DNA from: Streptosporangiaceae bacterium NEAU-GS5
GTDB taxonomy: Bacteria; Actinomycetota; Actinomycetes; Streptosporangiales; Streptosporangiaceae
Length of the DNA: 64,000 nt
NCBI GenBank assembly: GCA_017592665.1
Contig: JAGFNW010000015.1
Span: forward strand, 62,001-126,000
Reading direction: 5' to 3'
Position 1 is the stretch's first letter; every line of letters begins with the position of its first letter. Below are positions 1 to 8,501 of the stretch, one piece after another. The notes beneath the pieces were generated by a model. The model made no database searches. It saw nothing but the letters and a program-made list of their open reading frames with translations, and had not been told where the DNA came from. The position numbers and the translations under genes are program-made.

Positions 1-2079
1 CTCGCCGACGAACTGGGTGTCGATCCCGGCGACGAGTTGCGGGCGCTGCACGCCGAGATCCTCGGCGAAGGCGGTGCGGCGCGTCCGCCGGTCCCCCGGC
101 AGCTCCCGCCGGACCTGCCCGGGTTCGTCGGCCGCTCGGCCATGCTCGCCGTACTCGATGCCCTGATCAGCGACAACGCGCAGGATCCGGTGCCGATCGC
201 GGTGATCTCCGGTACGGCCGGCGTGGGCAAGACGGCGCTCGTCGCGCACTGGGTGCGCCGCGTCGCCGACCGCTTCCCCGACGGCCAGCTGTGGATCAAC
301 CTCCGCGGCTATCACCCCGGCCAGGCGCTCAGCCCCGAGCAGGCGTTGCCACGGTTCCTGCGGGCGCTCGGCATACCGGGTCAGCGGATCTCGCCGGATC
401 CGGAGGCGCAGGCCGGGCTCTACCGCTCGACCATGGACGGGCGCCGGATGCTGGTCGTCCTCGACAACGCCGGCAGCGCCGACCAGGTCCGGCCGCTGCT
501 GCCGGGCGCGCCCGGGTGCCTGGTCGTGGTCACCAGCCGCGACCAGATGACGGGCCTGGTCGCGTTCGAGGGGGCCAATCCGATCGCCCTCGACCTGTTC
601 TCATCGGACGAGGCGGAGCGGCTGCTGGCCGAGCGGCTCGGCGGCGCGCGCCTGGCGCGCGAGCCGGCCGCCGTCGCGGCGATCGTGGACACCTGCGCCG
701 GCCTGCCGCTCGCGCTGGCCATCGTCGCGGCGCGGGCCGCGGCCCATCCGGACCTGCCGCTGCACGCCCTGGCCGCCGAGCTCACCGCGGCGGGCGACCG
801 GCTCGAGGCGCTGACCGGGGGCGAGCCCGTGCTCGACATCCGGGCCGTCTTCTCCTGGTCGTACCACACGCTCAGCGAACCTGCGGCGCGGCTGTTCCGG
901 CTGCTCGGCGCGCACCCGGCCGCCAACCTCACCGAGCCCGCCGCGGCCTCGCTCGCCGCGCTCCCCATCCGGCAGGCGCGCCCGCTGCTGGCCGAGCTGC
1001 ACCGGGCCAGCCTCCTCATCGAGTACGCCCCGGGCCGCTTCGCGCTCCACGACCTGCTCCGCGCGTACGCGACCGAGCTGGTCCGCGACGACCCGGAACG
1101 GCGTGCCGCGGCCCATCGGGTCCTCGACCACTACCTGCACACGGCCCACAGCGGGGCCAACGCCATGTACCTGCAGCGCGACCCGATCACTCTCGATCCG
1201 CCGCTGCCCGGGGTCACGGTCGATCCGCTGGCCGATCACCAGCGGGCGCTGGCCTGGTTCGCGGCCGAGCACGCCATCCTGCTGGCCACTGTGGATCACG
1301 CGGCCGCCAACGGCTTCGACTCCCACGTTTGGCGGCTGGCCTGGGCCCTGGTGGAGTACCTCGCGCGTCAGGGCCATTGGCGGAACTGGGTGGACACCCA
1401 GCAGGCCGCCCTCGACGCGGCGACGGCGCGCGGCGACCGGCTGGAGCAGGCCCGCGCCCACCGCGGGCTGGGCCGCGCCCACATGCGCCGGGGCGACGTC
1501 GAGGCCGGCGACCGGCACGGCCGGACGGCGCTCCGGCTCTACCGCGAGCTGGCCGACCTCGCGGGGCAGGCGCACGCGCATCTGCTGCTCACCTGGGTCC
1601 GCGAGCGGGCGCGCGACTACAGGAGCGCGCTCGACCACGAGCTCGCCGCCGCCGACCTCTACCAGAGGGCGGGGCACCGCGCGGGGCAGGCGGCCGCGAT
1701 GAACGGCGTCGGCTGGCACCGCGCCCTGCTCGGCGAGCACGAGCAGGCGCTCGCCGACTGCGAGCAGGCCCTCGCCCTGGCCCAGGACGTCGGCGACCGC
1801 TACGGCGAGGCGGCCACCTGGGACAGCCTCGGTTACGTTCACCGCCACCTCGGCCACCGCGCCGAGGCCGCTACCTGCTATCAGCGAGCCCTCGACCTCT
1901 ATCGCGACCTTGGCGACCGCTACAACGAGGCGGACACGCTCGTGAGCCTCGGCAACGCGCACGAGGCGGCCGGCGACCGCGCCGAGGCCGTCGCGGCATG
2001 GCAGCGAGCGCTGGTCATCCTGGACGAATTCGGCCACCCAGACGCCGATGACGTGCGGGTCAAGCTCAAGGACGAATGA
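1..2079 (+). CDS. AfsR/SARP-family regulator with NB-ARC and TPR domains, 5' end missing
   Basis: The frame is open from base 1, so the start and the N-terminal DNA-binding domain lie outside the window. The first residues (LADELGVDPGDELRALH) match the end of the bacterial transcriptional activator (BTAD) domain of SARP proteins. An NB-ARC ATPase module follows: P-loop GTAGVGKTA, Walker-B-like strand MLVVLDNA, a TSR sensor and a GLPLAL motif. After a winged-helix-like stretch the C-terminal third carries TPR repeats rich in A-x-C-Y-x-x-A-L. In the family, SARP-NB-ARC-TPR proteins are cytoplasmic transcription activators, often of secondary metabolism, with an ATP-dependent switch. It ends about 100 bases before the secreted GH3 gene. 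No biosynthetic cluster is visible in this window, so the target is unknown. Confidence 0.9.
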   Translation, partial: LADELGVDPGDELRALHAEILGEGGAARPPVPRQLPPDLPGFVGRSAMLAVLDALISDNAQDPVPIAVISGTAGVGKTALVAHWVRRVADRFPDGQLWINLRGYHPGQALSPEQALPRFLRALGIPGQRISPDPEAQAGLYRSTMDGRRMLVVLDNAGSADQVRPLLPGAPGCLVVVTSRDQMTGLVAFEGANPIALDLFSSDEAERLLAERLGGARLAREPAAVAAIVDTCAGLPLALAIVAARAAAHPDLPLHALAAELTAAGDRLEALTGGEPVLDIRAVFSWSYHTLSEPAARLFRLLGAHPAANLTEPAAASLAALPIRQARPLLAELHRASLLIEYAPGRFALHDLLRAYATELVRDDPERRAAAHRVLDHYLHTAHSGANAMYLQRDPITLDPPLPGVTVDPLADHQRALAWFAAEHAILLATVDHAAANGFDSHVWRLAWALVEYLARQGHWRNWVDTQQAALDAATARGDRLEQARAHRGLGRAHMRRGDVEAGDRHGRTALRLYRELADLAGQAHAHLLLTWVRERARDYRSALDHELAAADLYQRAGHRAGQAAAMNGVGWHRALLGEHEQALADCEQALALAQDVGDRYGEAATWDSLGYVHRHLGHRAEAATCYQRALDLYRDLGDRYNEADTLVSLGNAHEAAGDRAEAVAAWQRALVILDEFGHPDADDVRVKLKDE

Positions 2080-2140
2080 TTTCCTACGCAACTTATTTTT
2101 TGCCTTGACGTTTCTTTGCCGGGAAGTCACGCTGCTAGTC

Positions 2141-2152
2141 GAGAGCGCTCTC
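2141..2152. promoter_or_regulatory. LacI-type palindromic operator upstream of the secreted GH3 gene
   Basis: GAGAGCGCTCTC is a perfect 12-bp palindrome 32 bases before the GH3 start codon. It shares the GAGCGCTC core of the CelR/CebR box and differs from it at one symmetric position. A TTGACG hexamer at 2105-2110 could be the -35 element. Regulation by a sugar-responsive LacI-family repressor is inferred; no such repressor gene lies in the window. Confidence 0.6.
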
Positions 2153-2184
2153 TGTGTCCCGCAACCCCGCGTCAGGGAGCCGTC

Positions 2185-5100
2185 ATGCCCCATCTACCCT
2201 CCGCGTTACCCTCGAGGGCCGCGTTGCTCGCCGCGGCCGTGGTCGTGCTGTCAGCCGTCTACGGACTCGTCATCGCACCAGCCCAGGCGGCCACCGTCCT
2301 GCTGTCCCAGGGCAAACCCGCCACGGCGTCCTCCACGGAGAACGCCGGAACGCCCGCGTCTGCGGCCGTCGACGGCGACGCCGGCACCCGCTGGTCCAGC
2401 GCGTACAGCGATCCCCAGTGGATCCAGGTGGACCTCGGGTCCTCGGCGACCATCAGCCAGGTGATCCTCAACTGGGAGGCCGCCTACGCCACGGCGTACC
2501 AGATCCAGGTCTCGGCCAACGGGACGACCTGGAACACCATCTACTCCACGACGACCAGCACCGGCGGCGTGCAGACGCTCAACGTCAGCGGCACCGGACG
2601 CTATGTCCGCATGAACGGCACGGCCCGGGCCATCGGCTACGGCTACTCCCTGTGGGAGTTCCAGGTCTTCGGTGACAACGGCAGCACCTCGTGCGGCACG
2701 GCCAACGCCGCGCAGGGCAGGCCGGCCACCGCGTCCTCGACCGAGAACGCCGGCACCCCGGCCTCCGCCGCGGTCGACGGCAACGCCGGCACCCGCTGGT
2801 CCAGCGCGGCCAGTGACCCGCAGTGGCTGCAGGTCGACCTCGGATCCTCGGCCACGGTATGTCAGGTGGTCCTGAACTGGGAGGCCGCCTACGCCACGGC
2901 GTACCAGATCCAGGTGTCCGACAACGGGACGACCTGGAACACCATCTACTCCACGACGACCAGCGCCGGCGGCGTGCAAACGGTCAACGTCAGCGGCGCC
3001 GGACGCTACATCCGCATGAACGGCACGGCCCGCGCCACCGGCTGGGGCTACTCCCTCTGGGAGTTCACCGTGCGGATCACGGGACCGGTCACCAGCCCGT
3101 CGCCCAGTCCGTCGCCGAGCCCATCGCCGAGCACCGGCGGCGGAACGCTCATCTCGGGATATCGGCCCGTGAACGCGTCGTCGTACGAAGGGGGCAACGC
3201 GCCGGGCGCGGCCGTGGACGGCCGCACGAACACCCGCTGGAGCAGCCAGTTCACCGACCCGCAGTGGATGTCCATCGACCTCGGCGCGCCCGCGACGATC
3301 ACCCGGGTGGTGCTGAACTGGGAGGCCGCGTACGCCACGGCGTACCAGATCCAGGTCTCCGACAACGGGACAGCCTGGAACACCATCTACTCGACGACCA
3401 CCAGCACCGGCGGCATCCAGACCCTCAACATCAGCGGCGCCGGACGCTACATCCGCATGAACGGCACGGCCCGCGCCACCGGCTACGGCTACTCCCTGTG
3501 GGAGTTCCAGGTCTACGGCTCGATCGACCTGTCCACGACCACGCCGCCCATGCTCTCCGGCCCGACCAGGGCCCCGGGGACCACGGGACAGTTCGCGCTG
3601 TCGGCCCCCGGCGACAACGCCATGGTCACCGGCACCCGGCGGCCCGCGCTGTCGTGGGCGGCCGTCGCGGGCGCCGTCCGCTATCAGGTCTGGATCAACA
3701 TCAGCCGGACCGACTACGACTTCAGTCAGACCGGCAACCTGATCGACCTCTACACCAAGGTCGCCGAGCCCACCGGCACGAGCTACACGCCGACCTGGGA
3801 TCTGCCGGACCGCTGGACGTACAAGTGGTTCGTGGTCGCGGTGAACGGCTCCGGCGGGACGACCACGTCGAACATCCGGACGTTCAGCCTCTATCTGCCC
3901 GATGTCGAGGCGGTCGCCGACGGGGTCAACCTCGTCAACGGCGCCCGCGACCTCAACAAGAACGGCGCCATCGAGCCGTACGAGGACTGGCGGCAGCCGG
4001 TGGAGACCCGGGTCAACGACCTGCTCGGCCGCATGACGACCGAGGAGAAGGCGTATCAGATGTTCTACAACGCCCAGGTCTATCCACGCTCGGGATGGCA
4101 CTTCGGGCCGGCGTCAGGGCCGGACCTCAACGGATTCCTGCTCGCGTCGTCCGGGACCCGGCTGGGCATCCCGTTCGTGTCCGCCGGTGACACCATTCAC
4201 GGCTATCAGACGACATATCCGACGCAGAGCGCGCTCGCCGCGGCCCGCGACTACGCGCTCGACTACAAGCTCGGCGACATGCAGCGCCGTGAGCAGCTGG
4301 AAGTCGGCACCCGCGGCGTCCTCGGCCCGCTCGCCGAGGTCGGGACCAAGGTGCTGTATCCGCGCATCCAGGAAGGCAACGGTGAGAACGCCGACGTCGC
4401 GGCCGCGCAGGTCCGGGCGCTCGTGGCGGGGCTGCAGGGCGGCCCCGAGCTCAACCCGCGCTCGGTCCTCGCGACCGTCAAGCACTGGCCCGGCGAAGGC
4501 GCCGGCGGCGAGGCCGGGATCACCTACGACGCGGTCACGATCAAGTACCACATGATCCCGTTCAGGGCGGCCATGGAGGCCGGCGCCGTGAACATCATGC
4601 CGGGCTACGCCGGCAGCTCCTACCTCGACCCGGGTGGCCCTGGGGCGGGCGACAGCGCCAAGATTCTCGCCTACCTGCGCCAGAACCTCGGCTACACCGG
4701 CCTCATCACCACCGACTGGCTGCCTTCCGGCAGCTGGATCGGCGCGGCCAACGCCGGCTCCGACGTGATGGGCGGGGCCGATCCGGGCGCGGCCGGGTTC
4801 TCCATCGCGAGCTTCACGGCCGGGGTCCCGGTCAGCCGCATCGACGACGCGGTGCGGAGGATCCTGCGGCTGAAGTTCAAGCTCGGCGTGTTCGAGACCC
4901 CGTACGGCGACCCCGTCAACGGGCCCTACCGGATGCACACCCCCGCGTACGCGCAGCTGGCCAACCAGGCGTCGCGGGAGGCCATGACCCTGCTCAAGAA
5001 CAGCGGCGTGCTGCCACTGCGGCTCAACGCCGGGGACAACATCGTGGTCGCCGGGCCGCGCGCCACCGATCCGCTGTCGTGCTGCATCTGGACCAGCTAC

Positions 5101-5694
5101 TTCCACCAGGAGTACGGCTCGCTCGACATCCTCGACGCGATCAAGGCGCGGGCCGCCGCCAGTGGGGTCAACGTCTACCAGGACAGCGGTCCCGCGCCGA
5201 AGCTGGCCGTGGTGGCCGTCGGCGAACCCTCCTACACCCACGCCACCAGCTGGGTGAAGGAGCAGCCGTATCTGCCGGCCGACCAGCTCGCGATCATCCA
5301 GAACTTCCACAATCAGGGGATTCCGGTGGTCGTGCTGCTGGTCATGGCCAGGCCGTACGTGATCACGGACTGGAACGGCATCGCCGACGCGCTCGTGATC
5401 ACCTATCGCGGCGGCGAGGAGATGGGGCCCGCGGCGGCGAGCCTGATCTTCGGCGACTATCAGCCGCGCGGCCGGCTGCCCTGGCAGCTGCCGCGCACCC
5501 TCGACCAGGTGCTGCGCCCCGGCGGCACGGACGTCCTGGCCGACGCCAACGAGAGCTGGGACGTCCCGTACGACCTGGGCGCGACCGCGGCCGAGCGCAC
5601 GGCGATCCGGGCCCAGATCGACGCGGGACAGACCGTCACGACGACACACGGCAATCCGCTCTATCCCTACGGAGCCGGGATGCAGGCGTTCTGA
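2185..5694 (+). CDS. secreted GH3-family glycoside hydrolase with three CBM32 domains
   Basis: The 1169-residue product starts at ATG 2185, preceded by AGGGAG at 2174-2179; the longer open frame from 2116 has no ribosome site and would bury the signal peptide. Order: signal peptide to about residue 36 (cleavage near AQA-A), F5/8-type C (CBM32) domains at about 38-163, 174-298 and 320-445, a Pro-Ser linker between the second and third, an Ig/FN3-like domain at about 460-575, then the GH3 catalytic region. A KHWPGEGAGG motif and the TTDW sequence holding the likely nucleophile Asp844 are present, followed by the GH3 C-terminal domain. GH3 enzymes remove terminal sugars from beta-glucosides, xylosides or N-acetylglucosaminides; the substrate is not decidable here. 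An operator-like palindrome lies upstream. Confidence 0.9.
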   Translation: MPHLPSALPSRAALLAAAVVVLSAVYGLVIAPAQAATVLLSQGKPATASSTENAGTPASAAVDGDAGTRWSSAYSDPQWIQVDLGSSATISQVILNWEAAYATAYQIQVSANGTTWNTIYSTTTSTGGVQTLNVSGTGRYVRMNGTARAIGYGYSLWEFQVFGDNGSTSCGTANAAQGRPATASSTENAGTPASAAVDGNAGTRWSSAASDPQWLQVDLGSSATVCQVVLNWEAAYATAYQIQVSDNGTTWNTIYSTTTSAGGVQTVNVSGAGRYIRMNGTARATGWGYSLWEFTVRITGPVTSPSPSPSPSPSPSTGGGTLISGYRPVNASSYEGGNAPGAAVDGRTNTRWSSQFTDPQWMSIDLGAPATITRVVLNWEAAYATAYQIQVSDNGTAWNTIYSTTTSTGGIQTLNISGAGRYIRMNGTARATGYGYSLWEFQVYGSIDLSTTTPPMLSGPTRAPGTTGQFALSAPGDNAMVTGTRRPALSWAAVAGAVRYQVWINISRTDYDFSQTGNLIDLYTKVAEPTGTSYTPTWDLPDRWTYKWFVVAVNGSGGTTTSNIRTFSLYLPDVEAVADGVNLVNGARDLNKNGAIEPYEDWRQPVETRVNDLLGRMTTEEKAYQMFYNAQVYPRSGWHFGPASGPDLNGFLLASSGTRLGIPFVSAGDTIHGYQTTYPTQSALAAARDYALDYKLGDMQRREQLEVGTRGVLGPLAEVGTKVLYPRIQEGNGENADVAAAQVRALVAGLQGGPELNPRSVLATVKHWPGEGAGGEAGITYDAVTIKYHMIPFRAAMEAGAVNIMPGYAGSSYLDPGGPGAGDSAKILAYLRQNLGYTGLITTDWLPSGSWIGAANAGSDVMGGADPGAAGFSIASFTAGVPVSRIDDAVRRILRLKFKLGVFETPYGDPVNGPYRMHTPAYAQLANQASREAMTLLKNSGVLPLRLNAGDNIVVAGPRATDPLSCCIWTSYFHQEYGSLDILDAIKARAAASGVNVYQDSGPAPKLAVVAVGEPSYTHATSWVKEQPYLPADQLAIIQNFHNQGIPVVVLLVMARPYVITDWNGIADALVITYRGGEEMGPAAASLIFGDYQPRGRLPWQLPRTLDQVLRPGGTDVLADANESWDVPYDLGATAAERTAIRAQIDAGQTVTTTHGNPLYPYGAGMQAF
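2320..3510 (+). repeat. three near-identical CBM32-coding direct repeats
   Basis: The three CBM32 modules are coded by segments starting near 2320, 2730 and 3160, each about 340 bases. Long runs are identical at DNA level, for example the block coding WEAAYATAYQIQV and the block coding NTIYSTTTS. Such synonymous-site conservation points to recent intragenic duplication or ongoing gene conversion. Confidence 0.85.
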
Positions 5695-5722
5695 CGAGCG
5701 CTTGACGCATCAAGGATGATCT

Positions 5723-5766
5723 CGGTGGTGTGGGCCTGGATCGGCTCGGTCAGACCCACACCACCG
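5723..5766. terminator. bidirectional terminator between convergent genes
   Basis: Perfect 12-base arms CGGTGGTGTGGG (5723-5734) and CCCACACCACCG (5755-5766) flank a 20-base loop, between the stop of the secreted GH3 gene and the stop of the minus-strand hydrolase gene. There is no T-tract, as is usual for high-GC actinomycete terminators. Confidence 0.75.
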
Positions 5767-5771
5767 CGCAC

Positions 5772-6590
5772 CTAGCGGGGCGTCCCGTCGCGCCCGCTTC
5801 TTTGGGCGAGGCGTTTGAGTTGTCCCTCGTGCACGTCGCTCACCCACTCCCAGCCGGGCTTGGCCGCCGGGCCGACCCGTGGGTCGGCCGGGACCTGGCC
5901 GTTCAGCAACGCGAGCACGTACGCCCGATCCTGGTCGATCCGTGCCTTGAACTGGTCGGATCCGCCGACGGACCCGTGGCCGGGTACGACGGCGTCAACG
6001 CCGCCCGCCACGCCTTCGATCAGGCCCAGCGCGGCGAGGTAGCCCTCGATCGGGTCGGCGGCGGTCACGTCGAGCATCGGAATCAGGACATCGGACAGCA
6101 TGTCGCCGGCGACGAGAACCCGGTGCTCCTCGATCAGCAGCGCCGCGTGGCCGGCCGCGTGGGCCTGGTGCTCGAGGATCCGCACCTCCGGGCCGTCCCA
6201 CGGAATTCGTGCGGTCGCCTCGGGCAGCCCGGTGATGGCCCCGAGCAGTTCGAGCGGCACGTCCTCGGGGATGCCGGCGGCCTTCGCGACCGCCGCCACG
6301 TCGCCGGACAGCCGATCTCGGGCGGTGGCGGCGCAGCGGGCCGTGCCGTAACGCGGCGCCGCGCCGAGCCGGGGGTGCCACAGCAGGTGATCCCAATGAG
6401 GATGGGTCGAGAAGCCCGTCACCACGGTCTGCCCCGACTCCGACAGGTCGTCGGCGAGGCAGGCCATTTCGTCGCCGTTGATCCCGGCGTCGATGAGCAA
6501 CACGCCGTCCCGGCCTTGCACGACCACGGCGTTGCTCTGGCAGAACGCGCTCTCATGGACCAGCACACCCGGTGCTACCTGCTTCAGCAC
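5772..6590 (-). CDS. metallo-beta-lactamase-fold hydrolase
   Basis: The 272-residue product carries the MBL-fold zinc motif THPHWDHLLWH, an earlier LLIDAG strand, a second metal His in HAAGHAALL, and a later DAVVPGHGSVGG motif. This superfamily includes beta-lactamases, glyoxalases, lactonases and other hydrolases; the sequence does not fix the substrate. No signal peptide is seen, so it should act in the cytoplasm. The GTG start at 6588-6590 overlaps the last seven bases of the upstream reductase-like gene, so the two are probably translationally coupled and controlled together by the divergent HxlR regulator. Confidence 0.85.
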   Translation of the reverse strand: MLKQVAPGVLVHESAFCQSNAVVVQGRDGVLLIDAGINGDEMACLADDLSESGQTVVTGFSTHPHWDHLLWHPRLGAAPRYGTARCAATARDRLSGDVAAVAKAAGIPEDVPLELLGAITGLPEATARIPWDGPEVRILEHQAHAAGHAALLIEEHRVLVAGDMLSDVLIPMLDVTAADPIEGYLAALGLIEGVAGGVDAVVPGHGSVGGSDQFKARIDQDRAYVLALLNGQVPADPRVGPAAKPGWEWVSDVHEGQLKRLAQRSGRDGTPR

Positions 6591-7180
6591 GAGCTCGCCT
6601 CCTTCGCGTCCCGGATGGCGTAATGCCGCATCGTGACGCCCTGCTCGAACGACCGCTGCTCGAGCAGGTCGAGCTCGATCGGCAGGTCGTAGTCGTCGAA
6701 CAGCGGCCGGCCGAAGCCGAGGATCGCCGGGTGGGTGCAGAGCAGCAGCTCGTCGAGAAGGCCGGCGCGGAGCAGCTGCGTCGCGAGCGCCGCCCCACCC
6801 ACACTGATCATGCCGTCGGTCTCGGCCCGCAGGACGGCGAGCTGCTCGATCGCGTCGTCTCCGCCGATGATCCGGGTGTTGTGATCGGCGCTGAGGCGCG
6901 TGCGGGAGACGAGCACCTTGGGCTTGGCCGTCCAGATCTCGCCGTATTCACGCAGGACGTCCGGCAGCGACGCGTCGTCGCGCGCCCGTGGCTGGTATTC
7001 CTCCATCAGCTCGTAGAAGACCCGGCCGTGGACCATGAGCGCGAGCTCCCGCGTCAGCGCGTTGCACTCGCGGTGCAGCTCCTCGTGGAGACGCAGCCAC
7101 TCGCCGGCGCCATTGTCTCCAGGGACTTGCTCGATCCGAAGGTCGAGGGACACGTTCATCGAATAAACGAAGCGGCCCAT
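6584..7180 (-). CDS. dihydrofolate reductase / RibD C-terminal family protein
   Basis: About 198 residues beginning MGRFVYSMNVSLDLRIEQ, the typical first strand of RibD_C/DHFR-like proteins, and ending with LLDELLLCTHPAILGFGRPLF, which matches the family's conserved product-binding strand and G-x-G-x-x-L-F motif. MISVGGAALATQLL supplies the expected nucleotide-binding G-G-x-x-L. Two ATG codons are adjacent (7183 and 7180). AGAGGAG directly abuts the first, so the second is the better start by spacing; a longer frame reaching 7264 runs over the divergent regulator and is unlikely. Family members are NAD(P)H-dependent reductases of mostly unknown substrate, commonly paired with HxlR regulators. 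The stop overlaps the downstream MBL-fold gene. Confidence 0.85.
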   Translation of the reverse strand: MGRFVYSMNVSLDLRIEQVPGDNGAGEWLRLHEELHRECNALTRELALMVHGRVFYELMEEYQPRARDDASLPDVLREYGEIWTAKPKVLVSRTRLSADHNTRIIGGDDAIEQLAVLRAETDGMISVGGAALATQLLRAGLLDELLLCTHPAILGFGRPLFDDYDLPIELDLLEQRSFEQGVTMRHYAIRDAKEASSC

Positions 7181-7197
7181 CATCTCCTCTTCCGCAA

Positions 7198-7220
7198 AGT
7201 GCTTGCATTTTGCAACTACT
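7198..7220. promoter_or_regulatory. palindromic operator in the HxlR/reductase divergent promoter
   Basis: TTGCA-TTT-TGCAA (7203-7215) is a perfect inverted repeat, and the symmetric outer triplets AGT (7198-7200) and ACT (7218-7220) extend it. It lies between the divergent reductase-like and HxlR genes, so it is the likely autoregulatory site of the HxlR protein. This assignment is inferred from position. Confidence 0.6.
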
Positions 7221-7254
7221 ATATTGAGGTCGAAACACCTGTCAAGGAGGAGTC

Positions 7255-7743
7255 GTGGAACCACGGTCCGGGTGTCCGATCAACGCCGCCGTCGAGGTGC
7301 TCGGAGATCGCTGGTCGTTGCTCGTGCTGCGCGACGTCATCTTCGGCGACCGCCGATACTTCCGCGCGCTGCTCACCGGGTCGATCGAGGGCATCGCTTC
7401 GAACATCCTCGCCGACCGGCTCAAGCGGCTCATCGACGCGGGGATCCTCACCCGCGGCACCGCGGCCCGCGGGCAGCGCGCGCGCTTCAGCCTCACCGAA
7501 GCCGGCATCCAGACCCTGCCGATCATCTACGCGCTCGGCAACTGGGGCCTCGACTGGACCTCGGGCAGCGCCGAGCTCCGCAGCCGGCAGCAGCTCATGC
7601 GCGACGAGGGTCCGGCGTTCATCGAGGAGCTCATGGACGAGCTCCGCGTTCGCCACCTCGGCGCCCCGCCGGGGCCGCACGACGGACCTGGCGCGTTCGA
7701 GCGGCTCAGCGCCGCCCAGGCGGGGACAGGCGAGTGCGGCTGA
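7255..7743 (+). CDS. HxlR-family transcriptional regulator
   Basis: The 162-residue product starts MEPRSGCPINAAVEVLGDRW, with the Cys and G-D-R-W typical of HxlR winged-helix proteins. ILADRLKRLIDAGILTR is the recognition helix and following wing region. The start is GTG at 7255 with AAGGAGGA at 7245-7252. HxlR regulators respond to aldehydes, quinones or oxidants, often through the N-terminal Cys, and usually control the adjacent divergent gene, here the reductase-like and MBL-fold pair. The C-terminal extension after residue about 120 is longer than in the basic family. The last 38 bases overlap the convergent TetR gene. Confidence 0.9.
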   Translation: MEPRSGCPINAAVEVLGDRWSLLVLRDVIFGDRRYFRALLTGSIEGIASNILADRLKRLIDAGILTRGTAARGQRARFSLTEAGIQTLPIIYALGNWGLDWTSGSAELRSRQQLMRDEGPAFIEELMDELRVRHLGAPPGPHDGPGAFERLSAAQAGTGECG

Positions 7744-8401
7744 GGGCGCCTGAGATGAGGGTGGCGATGGCCTCTTCCAGGGTCTCGATGAACGGCATGC
7801 GCATGGCGGCCAGTGCCGGATCGGCGTCGTAGGCGGCGAGCATGCTGGGCGAGGGATTCGTGTGCGGCCACAGGCCGCCGACGAACACGGCGGCCATGCC
7901 GGCCACTTTCCAGGCGCCCTCCTCGCCCAGCTCGGGCAGGTGACGGAGGATCAGCCCGCCCAGAGCGGCCAGGTTGTCGTGCATGGAGCGCTTGTAACGG
8001 GCGGCGATCTCGGTCGAGACGTTGTGTTCGAGGACGCTCGCCTGGGCGCTCAGCAGATCGCACAGCGTCCGATGCGGCTCCAGGGACGCGGCGAACGCGC
8101 CGGCGAAGCGGTCGCCGCGGTCGCGGACCGCGCCGGCCGGGTCGATGACGATGACCAGACGCTCCCCCAGCTCCTCCAGCCACTGCGCGCAGGCGTGATC
8201 GAACAGCTCCAGCAGGATCGCCTCGCGCGACTCGAAATAACGCAGCACGTTCGACTTGGCCAGCCCGGCACGCCGGCTGAGCTCGTTGAGGCTGACCTCG
8301 CTCACCGGCATGGTCTCGAGCATGGCCGCGGTCGTGTCCAAGATCACGCGGCGCCTGATCTCGCGCTGCTCCTCACTGCGCGCGCGTTGGAACGTCATCA
8401 T
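7706..8401 (-). CDS. TetR-family transcriptional repressor
   Basis: The 231-residue product begins MMTFQRARSEEQREIRRRVI. It has the TetR N-terminal helix-turn-helix, with VSLNELSRRAGLAKSNVLRYF matching the family recognition region, followed by a helical ligand-binding domain ending in IETLEEAIATLISG. Start at 8401 behind a G-rich GGGGGA; the much longer frame upstream runs antisense through the SDR gene and is rejected. It is divergent from that gene, and three copies of AGACC-N3-GGTCT lie between them, so it most likely represses the SDR and itself. Its 3' end overlaps the HxlR gene on the opposite strand by 38 bases. Confidence 0.9.
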   Translation of the reverse strand: MMTFQRARSEEQREIRRRVILDTTAAMLETMPVSEVSLNELSRRAGLAKSNVLRYFESREAILLELFDHACAQWLEELGERLVIVIDPAGAVRDRGDRFAGAFAASLEPHRTLCDLLSAQASVLEHNVSTEIAARYKRSMHDNLAALGGLILRHLPELGEEGAWKVAGMAAVFVGGLWPHTNPSPSMLAAYDADPALAAMRMPFIETLEEAIATLISGALSRTRLSPPGRR

Positions 8402-8415
8402 GTCCCCCAGTTTAC

Positions 8416-8482
8416 AGACCTCCGGTCTTTTGACATCAGACCGCCGGTCTCTTATGCTCGAGCCATAAGAGACCGAGGGTCT
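8416..8482. promoter_or_regulatory. three TetR-type operators, AGACC-N3-GGTCT
   Basis: Three copies occur at 8416-8428, 8438-8450 and 8470-8482, with centres 22 and 32 bases apart, that is about two and three helical turns. The first and third are also inverted copies of each other out to the flanking GTTTAC / GTAAAC. They fill the space between the divergent TetR and SDR genes and should bind the TetR protein. Confidence 0.75.
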
Positions 8483-8501
8483 GTAAACGAAGGGGATCAT
8501 C

